In this document: positions 22,725 through 29,390 of the stretch, in pieces
Position numbering within the stretch: position 1 is the stretch's first letter
Layout: each line of letters starts with the position of its first letter
Assembly (NCBI GenBank): GCA_020056635.1
Contig: JAGVHI010000009.1
Location: forward strand, 1-34,522
Direction of reading: 5' to 3'
DNA: 34,522 bases
Source: an archaeon
Lineage (GTDB): Archaea; Micrarchaeota; Micrarchaeia; Anstonellales; Anstonellaceae
Notes under the pieces: model-generated
The model's input: only the letters and a program-made list of their open reading frames with translations
The model's database searches: none
What the model was told of the DNA's origin: nothing
Translations under genes and position numbers: made by a program

Positions 22725-23603
22725 TCACTCAAACTCAAATTTCTTCCCGGTAATTTTCTCGTACGCCTGCACGTATTTTTCAGTGGTTTTAGCAATCACG
22801 TCATCAGGGAGCTTTGGGGGAGGGGGAGTTTTGTTCCAGCCTATCGATTCCAGATAATTCCTCACAAACTGCTTATCGAAGCTCTCCTGCTCCTTTCCAG
22901 GGGAGTACTTGTCCGCTGGCCAGTACCTGCTCGAATCTGGAGTGAGCGCCTCATCCGCAAGTATTATTTTCCCCTCGGAAAACCCAAACTCGAACTTAGT
23001 ATCTGCAAGGATTATTCCCCTGGTTTGCGCATACTCCGAAGCTGCACTGTACAGCCTTAGGGTATAATCCTGCAGCTGGTTGAACATGTCCATGCTCCCG
23101 ATTATTTTTTCCGCTTCCTTCCCAGTCACGTTAATATCATGCCCCACTGATGCTTTGGTGCTCGGGGTGAAAATAGGCGTTGGGAGCTTGCTTGCATTCT
23201 GCAGCCCAGCAGGAAGCGATATTCCGCAGACCGATTGGGATTTCTGGTACTCTTTCCAGCCCGAACCTGCGAGATAGCCGCGCACCACGCACTCAAGCGG
23301 GAATATTTCGGCTTTTTTCACCACCATTGAGCGGTGCTTGAGCCAGTCGGGGAGCCCTTTTGGAACCTCTGCGGTGATTAAGTGGTTTGGGATTATGTTA
23401 GATAGTTTCTGGAGCCAGAAAAGAGTGAGCTGCGTGAGCACTGCGCCTTTTTTCGGTATCCCCTCGTTGAACACCACATCAAAAGCAGAGAGCCGGTCTG
23501 TTGCAACCATCAAAAGAGAGTTCCCCAAATCATACGTGTCCCGGACCTTCCCCCTTGAATGCAGCTTCAGCCCGGGTATTGAAGTTGAGGTAATGGTCTG
23601 CAT
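22725..23603 (-). CDS. purC: SAICAR synthetase (PurC)
   Basis: A 292-residue protein from the ATG at 23603, 27 bases after the TATA box AATTTATATT (minus strand, 23626-23635); the open frame runs on to 23801 but would cross the TATA box and a GC-rich block. Motifs are GKVRDTYDL (18-26), the ATP-binding DRLSAFDVV, CVVRGYLAGSGWKEY, ILADTKFEFGF and DEALTPDSSRYWP. Length matches the long form of PurC. It joins CAIR and aspartate using ATP to give SAICAR, using the PurE product. The TATA box is shared with the divergent gene at 23650. Confidence 0.96.
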   Translation of the reverse strand: MQTITSTSIPGLKLHSRGKVRDTYDLGNSLLMVATDRLSAFDVVFNEGIPKKGAVLTQLTLFWLQKLSNIIPNHLITAEVPKGLPDWLKHRSMVVKKAEIFPLECVVRGYLAGSGWKEYQKSQSVCGISLPAGLQNASKLPTPIFTPSTKASVGHDINVTGKEAEKIIGSMDMFNQLQDYTLRLYSAASEYAQTRGIILADTKFEFGFSEGKIILADEALTPDSSRYWPADKYSPGKEQESFDKQFVRNYLESIGWNKTPPPPKLPDDVIAKTTEKYVQAYEKITGKKFEFE

Positions 23604-23625
23604 AAGAGTGTTATTAAAACAAGCA

Positions 23626-23635
23626 ATATAAATTC
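23626..23635. promoter_or_regulatory. Shared TATA box between purC and the LAGLIDADG-like gene
   Basis: AATATAAATT reads as a TATA box on both strands. On the minus strand it is 27 bases from the purC ATG (leaderless). On the plus strand it is about 20-25 bases from the TTG at 23650. Confidence 0.55.
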
Positions 23636-23649
23636 TCTCTGGTGCTTGC

Positions 23650-24117
23650 TTGAAAATCAAATTTTCCCCTTCCCTTGCGTACGTGCTTGGGGCATGGTGC
23701 GGCAGGGGGACCCCGGAAGGGGTCGGGGTCGGGGGGCAGGAGTCCCTTCGCTCGGCATTCCTTTCCTCATGCTTTTCGCTTGGGTTCGCTTCCCCCGACA
23801 AGGTGAAGGTGGCTGAGCGCTCTGTCCATTTCTACCATTCCGCGCTCAAGGCAGCTTTGCTTGGGTGGAAAGAAGAGCGTGTGAATAAGCTGGTTTACAA
23901 GAACGATTACTCCGCCTCCTATTTTGCAGGGCTTTTTGATGCGGTGGGAGGGTTTGACGGGGGGTTCCCGGTGCTTGCGCACTCGGATAAAACTGATGAG
24001 ATAGTATTGCTTAGGCTTGGGTTCCGGGTGAAAAAAGCAGGGAGGAAACTGCTTGTGATTTCAAAAGAGGAGTTTATTTCATTTATTAAGCAGAAGCAGA
24101 AAGTCATGAACGGCTAG
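23650..24117 (+). CDS. Degenerate LAGLIDADG-like protein
   Basis: A 155-residue protein with a TTG start at 23650; an in-frame stop lies just upstream and no early ATG exists, so the start is uncertain. Two LAGLIDADG-type helices are visible: LAYVLGAWCGRG (9-20) and YFAGLFDAVGGF (91-102). In active homing endonucleases the acidic metal ligand follows each helix (GDG and DADG); here those positions are R19 and V99, so cleavage is very unlikely. Between the helices, residues 20-50 come from a GC-rich low-complexity stretch that looks inserted. It stands alone rather than inside an intron or intein. A role as DNA-binding regulator, as for WhiA-like relatives, is possible. Its stop overlaps the convergent gene at 24114 by four bases. 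Confidence 0.6.
   Translation: MKIKFSPSLAYVLGAWCGRGTPEGVGVGGQESLRSAFLSSCFSLGFASPDKVKVAERSVHFYHSALKAALLGWKEERVNKLVYKNDYSASYFAGLFDAVGGFDGGFPVLAHSDKTDEIVLLRLGFRVKKAGRKLLVISKEEFISFIKQKQKVMNG
23705..23736 (+). other. Four-run guanine tract, possible G-quadruplex
   Basis: G-runs of 5, 4, 4 and 6 bases (23705-23709, 23719-23722, 23725-23728, 23731-23736) are separated by loops of 9, 2 and 2 bases. This fits a G-quadruplex pattern. It is followed by pyrimidine-rich DNA and lies inside the LAGLIDADG-like frame, about 100 bases upstream of the purC start. Composition differs sharply from the surroundings. Confidence 0.55.
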
Positions 24118-24974
24118 CTTGATTGCGAAAATTGTATTTTTGCAGAAAAAGCAAGCACTTCATCGATTATTTTCTCAAGCTCGCGCTTTCCCTTGGGGGC
24201 AAGCTCACCATCCACTTCTTTGTATTCTTTGGAGTTCTGGATCCTTTGCTTTGCCTCTTTCTCATCTATTTTTCCATCGCCCACCATCTTGGAGTATTCA
24301 TCCACCTTGCGCTCCACTTCCGCAAGCTCCTTGCTAAGCTTCGCGTTCTGCGCCACTATCTGGGCAGCAGCCGCCCTGAAATTGGACTGTATGAACGCGG
24401 CTATCTGGCTGGGCGTGAAACCCACGGTTGCAAGCACCTCGGAACTCAATTTGCCGGTAAGCTCGGACATTTCCTTTGCAAATTCAAGGTTGAACCGCTG
24501 CCATCGCCTGTGCACCTGCACACCCATACTCCGCAGTATCTCCTCCCTTTTCGCCATATTTCCCTCTGAGAGTAGGGTGGCTGCCAAATAAGGGGAGATT
24601 TTTACCGCGAACTCGGCAGTCTGCGACTCGTATTGTGCATGTATAACCGCATTTACGACCTTTCCCTGCCCCCTTCTCCTTGCATGGCGGGCCACGCGGT
24701 TCAAATCCCCACGGTATTTGCGCGAAACGTCCCTTAGGAATTCAACAGGCTGCTGCTCCATTAGCTTCTCATCCTCTTTGTATTTCTCGTTTATCTTGTC
24801 TTCGGGGATGAGCTTGCACACGTTCCCTATGCACACATACACTTGCCTTGCTGCCGCCTCGGGGGATGATTTGGAGAGCTTCATGCTGGATAGCGCATTG
24901 CTGTGCTGCTCTGCCACGGGCTGCACCATCCCTGAAAAATCGATTATTGGTGTGCTTTTTTGCGTTATTGACAT
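24114..24974 (-). CDS. Unknown helical protein (second gene of a pair)
   Basis: A 286-residue soluble protein that I do not recognise. The first 45 residues are polar; then a region with paired cysteines (VYVCIGNVCKLI, 46-57) and a basic block (RKYRGDLNRVARHARRRGQG, about 85-104) that might bind nucleic acid. From about 130 it is helical, ending in a charged coiled coil (KELAEVERKVDEYSKMVGDG). There is no signal peptide or membrane helix. The ATG is 12 bases after the stop of the upstream gene at 24987, which indicates one transcript and a joint role. Confidence 0.7.
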   Translation of the reverse strand: MSITQKSTPIIDFSGMVQPVAEQHSNALSSMKLSKSSPEAAARQVYVCIGNVCKLIPEDKINEKYKEDEKLMEQQPVEFLRDVSRKYRGDLNRVARHARRRGQGKVVNAVIHAQYESQTAEFAVKISPYLAATLLSEGNMAKREEILRSMGVQVHRRWQRFNLEFAKEMSELTGKLSSEVLATVGFTPSQIAAFIQSNFRAAAAQIVAQNAKLSKELAEVERKVDEYSKMVGDGKIDEKEAKQRIQNSKEYKEVDGELAPKGKRELEKIIDEVLAFSAKIQFSQSS

Positions 24975-24986
24975 GTTGGCACCTGC

Positions 24987-25988
24987 TCATGCGATATTGG
25001 ATTCGAGGTTCAGCACCGGGGTATTGCCCAGCTTGAAGTTCGGGTTGGTGTAAAGCACGAAATTCTGCTCGTCTTGCCCGTTCAATAGCGCGGTGAGCTG
25101 CTGCACGGACATTTCGTTTTTCTTCGCGGTTTCGATTGCGTAGAGTATTTGCCCTTCCATGAATGAGGATGCGTTTGCAGGGTCGGCATCCACCTTTTCC
25201 TTTAGGAATGCGCCGAACCTGCTTTTGGCCGCCTCCTTTTCCGCCTCCAGAGCTTCCTTCGCTTCTTTATACGTTTCACGGTTGTCCGCCGCCTGTTGCA
25301 GCATCTTTTGCGCATCCGAAATCATGCTTGCAATCATTGCCATCGGAGTCCTTGAGGGGGTGTACTTTGCAATCGGGTAATGCTCGCCAAACCAGCCCAT
25401 ATTGAAACTGTCCAGCGTAGCGTATTTGTAATCTGCCTTATACGCCGCACCAAGCAGCGCTTTGCCGTATTTTGCAATTGCCCTTGAATTGTCGTTAGGG
25501 GTGCCCAGTTTTATTGAAACGCCCTTAATCACGTCATTTATTACCGCACCTTCCTCAAGCCCGAGTGCCATGGCCTCCTGTCTCAGGTGTGATAGCCCGG
25601 TTTGCAGCGCGCCTGAGTTGCCTGCCATAAGTGGGTCAGAGAGCCCAAAGCCGCGGGTGTGGAACGCGATGTGCCTCATGACCTTTTCCTGCAGATTTTT
25701 GTCAGAGAGCAGCGCTTCAAGCTGAGACCTCAAATCCTGAGAAAAGAGCGCGTATAATGCCTGCCTTAGCTGGTCGCGCTTGGATTCATTTAATTCGCCA
25801 AAATAGGAGAATAGCATGTCACGCTTGCTTTCATTCCCAGCCCTGTAAATATCGTTTGAAATGGGCCGGTGAGTTGTTTCCACCTGGTTGCGGACTGACT
25901 GGTCAGTGGAAGTTCGGGAAGACGCATATTGATTTGTGTATGATTGATAAGAATTCGCAACAGAAGCCGCCACTTGGAAAAGGAACAT
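24987..25988 (-). CDS. Unknown protein (first gene of a pair)
   Basis: A 333-residue protein of unknown family. The N-terminus is rich in Ser, Thr, Gln and Asn (residues 8-50). Residues 55-100 contain a helical repeat-like pair (NESKRDMLFSYFGEL and NESKRDQLRQALYAL). The middle is mixed, and residues about 225-265 form a charged helix (EALEAEKEAAKSRFGAFLKE). There is no clear signal peptide. The TATA-like TTTTTAAAG on the minus strand at 26009-26017 is 25 bases before the ATG at 25988, giving a leaderless mRNA that would also cover the gene at 24114. The two are conserved-hypothetical-like partners, possibly structural. Confidence 0.7.
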   Translation of the reverse strand: MFLFQVAASVANSYQSYTNQYASSRTSTDQSVRNQVETTHRPISNDIYRAGNESKRDMLFSYFGELNESKRDQLRQALYALFSQDLRSQLEALLSDKNLQEKVMRHIAFHTRGFGLSDPLMAGNSGALQTGLSHLRQEAMALGLEEGAVINDVIKGVSIKLGTPNDNSRAIAKYGKALLGAAYKADYKYATLDSFNMGWFGEHYPIAKYTPSRTPMAMIASMISDAQKMLQQAADNRETYKEAKEALEAEKEAAKSRFGAFLKEKVDADPANASSFMEGQILYAIETAKKNEMSVQQLTALLNGQDEQNFVLYTNPNFKLGNTPVLNLESNIA

Positions 25989-26017
25989 GTCATTATTTCT
26001 TCTTTGGACTTTAAAAA

Positions 26018-26719
26018 TTATCGTACAGAAGCAAGGACTCCACTGCTGCCAGGAAGGAAGAATTTACTTCCATCGGAACTTACTGAAACAACAGGCATAT
26101 CAGCCTGAGGACTTTGGTTGGGATAATCTGCAGCCATGACGTAGATTGTAAATGACGAATGATTTACTTCGAGTGTTAGTGAAACATATGTTAATTGTTT
26201 TCCTGTTTTTTCAAAGTAGGCTTTAGCCAAATCTTTCAAGTCATAGGCATCTTTTACCTTCCCATTATCCCCTAATACGAGACCTGCATCAAAACCACCT
26301 GGAACACAGCCCGGTTGTTTGCAGATATTTGCCCAAACTAGGAAGGGTTTGCCAGCAAAATCAACATCAATGTCAGTCATAAAGGCCACTTGGTCGTTTC
26401 GGGATAGTCTGCCCCGTCTTAATGACTGTCTGTCCAGTATTCTCAATTTTTCAAGTGAAATCTTGTTCTGCACAGGAACTGGCCCGCTAGCCACAACTGT
26501 CCGTTCAGGCTCCCCAGCAAAAGCGGGCAAAACAGCCCTATCCATTGCTATGGAGATAGCAGAAAACGCCAGAATTGTCCGGATTGGGTGCTTAACGCCC
26601 CAGTTTACGACTGCGCCTGCTGCACGCAGGAGCGCCATCCTATCCCTTTTAGCATGAGTTCGATTAACAAAAGTAGGCTGTTGAACGCTAGTAATAGCCT
26701 TAGGCTGCATCCCGCTCAT
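26018..26719 (-). CDS. Unknown membrane-anchored or secreted protein
   Basis: A 233-residue protein from the ATG at 26719; a GTG at 26725 fits a leaderless start from the TATA-like TTTATAGC (about 26745-26752) slightly better, so two extra residues are possible. After a basic stretch of about 45 residues comes one hydrophobic segment (TILAFSAISIAMDRAVLPAFA), which is an anchor or an internal signal peptide. The rest (about 70-233) is a soluble domain with strands such as AFMTDIDVDF and LTYVSLTLEV and two cysteines (CKQPGC) that could form an external disulfide. No family is recognised. Confidence 0.65.
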   Translation of the reverse strand: MSGMQPKAITSVQQPTFVNRTHAKRDRMALLRAAGAVVNWGVKHPIRTILAFSAISIAMDRAVLPAFAGEPERTVVASGPVPVQNKISLEKLRILDRQSLRRGRLSRNDQVAFMTDIDVDFAGKPFLVWANICKQPGCVPGGFDAGLVLGDNGKVKDAYDLKDLAKAYFEKTGKQLTYVSLTLEVNHSSFTIYVMAADYPNQSPQADMPVVSVSSDGSKFFLPGSSGVLASVR

Positions 26720-26862
26720 ATGCACTTAATTGTTCCGTCTGAGCTATAAAATTGTTGCAGTATTTTTAAAGAAATGGAAGAATTTTGCAATTATTGGAAA
26801 TAGGGCAAAAATTAGCTGGAATTGAAAAAAGAGTATATAAAGAGTGGGAAAAAAGCGGGAAA

Positions 26863-29349
26863 TCAGGCTGCCTTGCAGCCCCCGGCATCGCAGAAGAACC
26901 CGTCGCAGCAGCCCCTGCCCTGCGGGTCCTTGTCACCACAAGTAGTGGTGGAGCATGCATTGCAATCTTTAGTAATGTCATTGCATGTGTACCCATAGCA
27001 GCAGGGCTGGGTTGAGCAGAACTCGTATGAGCAGTCCTTGCAGATCCCCTCAACACATGTGGAGCCGTAGCAGCAGGGTGCATCCCTGCAGTCGCCATTC
27101 ATTTCAACACAGGAGGCGCATTTGTTGTCCGCGCCGCATGCAAGCCCTGAGCAGCACGGGGTGTCCGGGCTGCATGATTCCATTGAGCATATGGTGCATT
27201 CGTTATTGTCGCACGAAAGCCCTTCCCCTTCGCAGCATGTGTGGGTCAGGTCGCAGAATTCCCCCTTGTTCGAGCAGCCTGGCAGCTGTTGCTCGCAGAT
27301 GTTTGATGCGCATTGGTAGCCGTCGCAGCAGAAGTGAGGCGTGAGGCAGCTGCCCCCGGTAGTTGAGCATTCGGTCATGCAAGTCCCGCCTTCGCACGTA
27401 AGCCCTTCGCAGCATGGTTCTAGTTCGCTGCACGAGCCTGTTGAGCACCCGTGGCAATAACTGTCTCCACCGCAGTAGAGCCCTGCACAACATGGTTTTG
27501 TCGGAGTGCAGGTGGTGAATTCGCCAACGCATGTGGTGCAGGTGCCACTTATGCACGTGCTGTCAGCGCAGCAGGGCTGCCCATCCTTGCATACCGAGCC
27601 ACTTTCAACGCATGTGATGCAGTTCCCGCCCTCGCATGCCTTTCCGGAGCAGCAGGGTGTAAGCGGGCTGCATGTTTTATCAGAACATATCCTGCACCTT
27701 CCGCTTATGCAGCCAAATCCATCGCAGCAGAGGTTCGTTCCGCTGCAGGTCTGGCCTTCTAAGGCGCACCCGGTGCAGAAGCCGTTGGTGCAGACAGTGC
27801 CCTCGCAGCACGTTGACCCGTCCTTGCATGAACCGCCCGAGGGGGTGCAGACATCTGCGCATACTCCCTCATCGCACATGAGGTTCTCGCAGCAATCAGA
27901 ATCGCCCTCACAATCCGCCCCTTTAGCCACGCACACTTCGCATAGGAAATTCGGGTAGCTGCCTGTGCACTTGTAACCATCACAGCATGCGACCTTGCCA
28001 GGGGTGCACCTGTCAGGTGGCATTGCACAGTTCCTGCACTCGTATTCGCCATCATGCTCAGAGCAAACATATGAGTTGCAGCAGGGATTAAGCTCGTCGC
28101 AGAGCTGCCCGCCTATGCCGCACGGGACGCACTCACCTGAAATGCATTTATTATCCCCGCAGCACGGGTTTGCAAGCGAGCAGGATTCATTCACGCAGAC
28201 TGTGCAGACATGGGTATTGTAGTTGCATGCCATTCCAGGGCAGCAGTCAGCATCGTAAGAGCAGTAATGCCCTTCAGGTGTGCATCCGCTGTCCGTTTCC
28301 GCGCATATCCCGTCATTGCAGTACTGGTAGCAGCAGTCATAATCGTGCATGCATTGTTCTCCAGACGGAAGGCACTGGTACCATCCGTTGCACGCATAGG
28401 AGAGGTTCCCAGTCGGGCTGCAGTAATAATCAGAGCAGCAGGTGCCGTTCGCATAAGGAGGGTTGGAAGGGGTGCAGGAAGAAGGCGGTTCTCCGCAGCC
28501 GCCATCAAGAGGCGACCCGCCTCCGCATGTGTAGGTGGTTGCATTGCAGTTTGCATTGCAGCAGAGGTCATCGCTTGGGTCGCAGAAGCCGTCATCTGGA
28601 ACGCATAGGCATGTTGGAGAACATTGAACATATTCACTTGGGTTGCAGGAGGTTTCTCCACCGCAACTTGCCAATTCATCTTCTGTACAGGTGCTTTCCC
28701 AAGTTCCAGCGCACACAAGTGTTGGATTGCTTGACTGACATCTTGCATCGCAGCCGCTCGAAGTGGCTGAGCAGGTGCCGAATGTGCACCTGCCTGAGAT
28801 GCATTCAGAATTGTCTGTGCAGGTGCCGGATATTTTTACGCAGTTTCCGTTGTAATTCACTGAGCCTGAGCAGCAGGTGCCAGTGGCAGGAGAGCCTGCT
28901 GGGATGCAGGCAGGCGTGTTTGGGTCGCAATTGGAGAGGTACAGTGGCACATTCCCCTGTTCAATCAAGTCCAAATCACCGTATAAATAGTAAATCATGA
29001 GGTCATGCTCGCAATCATTTGAGCGGTTGGTGAAATTGAGAAGCAATGATTCACCAGGCCCAAGCTCTGCAAAAAGCGGGTTTGACATGCCGTCCAAATC
29101 AATCCTAGTGATTGTGATTCTCTCATCGTCATTGTTTGTGAATGCAACGGCTGCCGAGCCATCCGGGTTGAGCGTGCTGTCAAGTATCCCTAGAGGGCGC
29201 ATGGCGCGCCAATAGGCATCGGATTGCAGCTGGCGCGCATTTGGAATCCCCCCAGTTCCTGCAAGCGCAACTAAGGAAGCAACAATAACGCCAATCAAAA
29301 GGACAACAGCCACAAGAAGAAGATAATCGGTTGCACCCTGACCCCTCAT
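26863..29349 (-). CDS. Giant cysteine-rich surface protein with class III signal peptide
   Basis: An 828-residue protein from the ATG at 29349, about 27 bases after the TATA-like TTTTATAAAT (minus strand, 29371-29380), so leaderless. It opens MRGQGATDYLLL, then a hydrophobic VAVVLLIGVIVASLVAL: a class III signal peptide, cut after MRG by an archaellin/pilin-type peptidase so the helix can pack into a filament. Residues about 35-125 are a pilin-like beta domain. The rest is about 20 tandem disulfide modules, each near C-x5/6-C-x3/5-CC-x3/4-C-x4/6-C-x2-C, resembling knottin or Dickkopf-type folds. A filament or stalk carrying a very stable, protease-resistant extracellular rod is likely. The T-rich minus-strand DNA after the stop may terminate transcription. 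It lies 41 bases downstream of the metalloprotease gene. Confidence 0.88.
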   Translation of the reverse strand: MRGQGATDYLLLVAVVLLIGVIVASLVALAGTGGIPNARQLQSDAYWRAMRPLGILDSTLNPDGSAAVAFTNNDDERITITRIDLDGMSNPLFAELGPGESLLLNFTNRSNDCEHDLMIYYLYGDLDLIEQGNVPLYLSNCDPNTPACIPAGSPATGTCCSGSVNYNGNCVKISGTCTDNSECISGRCTFGTCSATSSGCDARCQSSNPTLVCAGTWESTCTEDELASCGGETSCNPSEYVQCSPTCLCVPDDGFCDPSDDLCCNANCNATTYTCGGGSPLDGGCGEPPSSCTPSNPPYANGTCCSDYYCSPTGNLSYACNGWYQCLPSGEQCMHDYDCCYQYCNDGICAETDSGCTPEGHYCSYDADCCPGMACNYNTHVCTVCVNESCSLANPCCGDNKCISGECVPCGIGGQLCDELNPCCNSYVCSEHDGEYECRNCAMPPDRCTPGKVACCDGYKCTGSYPNFLCEVCVAKGADCEGDSDCCENLMCDEGVCADVCTPSGGSCKDGSTCCEGTVCTNGFCTGCALEGQTCSGTNLCCDGFGCISGRCRICSDKTCSPLTPCCSGKACEGGNCITCVESGSVCKDGQPCCADSTCISGTCTTCVGEFTTCTPTKPCCAGLYCGGDSYCHGCSTGSCSELEPCCEGLTCEGGTCMTECSTTGGSCLTPHFCCDGYQCASNICEQQLPGCSNKGEFCDLTHTCCEGEGLSCDNNECTICSMESCSPDTPCCSGLACGADNKCASCVEMNGDCRDAPCCYGSTCVEGICKDCSYEFCSTQPCCYGYTCNDITKDCNACSTTTCGDKDPQGRGCCDGFFCDAGGCKAA
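28516..28667 (-). repeat. 152-base near-identical segment, copy 1
   Basis: It matches 34371-34522 at 141 of 152 bases with no gaps. It encodes the stretch from CGGETSCNP through CVPDD to NATTYTCGGG in the cysteine-rich protein. Neighbouring modules of the two genes are far less alike, which points to recent duplication or gene conversion. Copy 2 reaches the window edge, so the true length is unknown. Confidence 0.85.
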
Positions 29350-29370
29350 GGAAGAGGATTTGCATTGACA

Positions 29371-29380
29371 ATTTATAAAA
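29371..29380 (-). promoter_or_regulatory. TATA box of the giant cysteine-rich gene
   Basis: TTTTATAAAT read on the minus strand is centred about 26 bases before ATG 29349. It decides the leaderless start and rejects the longer open frame to 29475. Confidence 0.6.
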
Positions 29381-29390
29381 TCACCTTTTT

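Noticed and set aside
23604-23801. N-terminal extension of PurC
   Set aside because: It crosses the TATA box and the GC-rich block; the PurC family starts near the ATG at 23603.
24690-24725. tRNA-like GGTTCAAATCCC
   Set aside because: It is a chance match to the T-loop inside a coding gene; no cloverleaf arms could be found around it. No tRNA was seen anywhere in the window.
26863-29000. Many open frames antisense to or out of frame with the cysteine-rich genes
   Set aside because: The repetitive TGC/TGT-rich coding sequence leaves few stops in other frames; products are Arg/His/Ala-rich low-complexity shadows.
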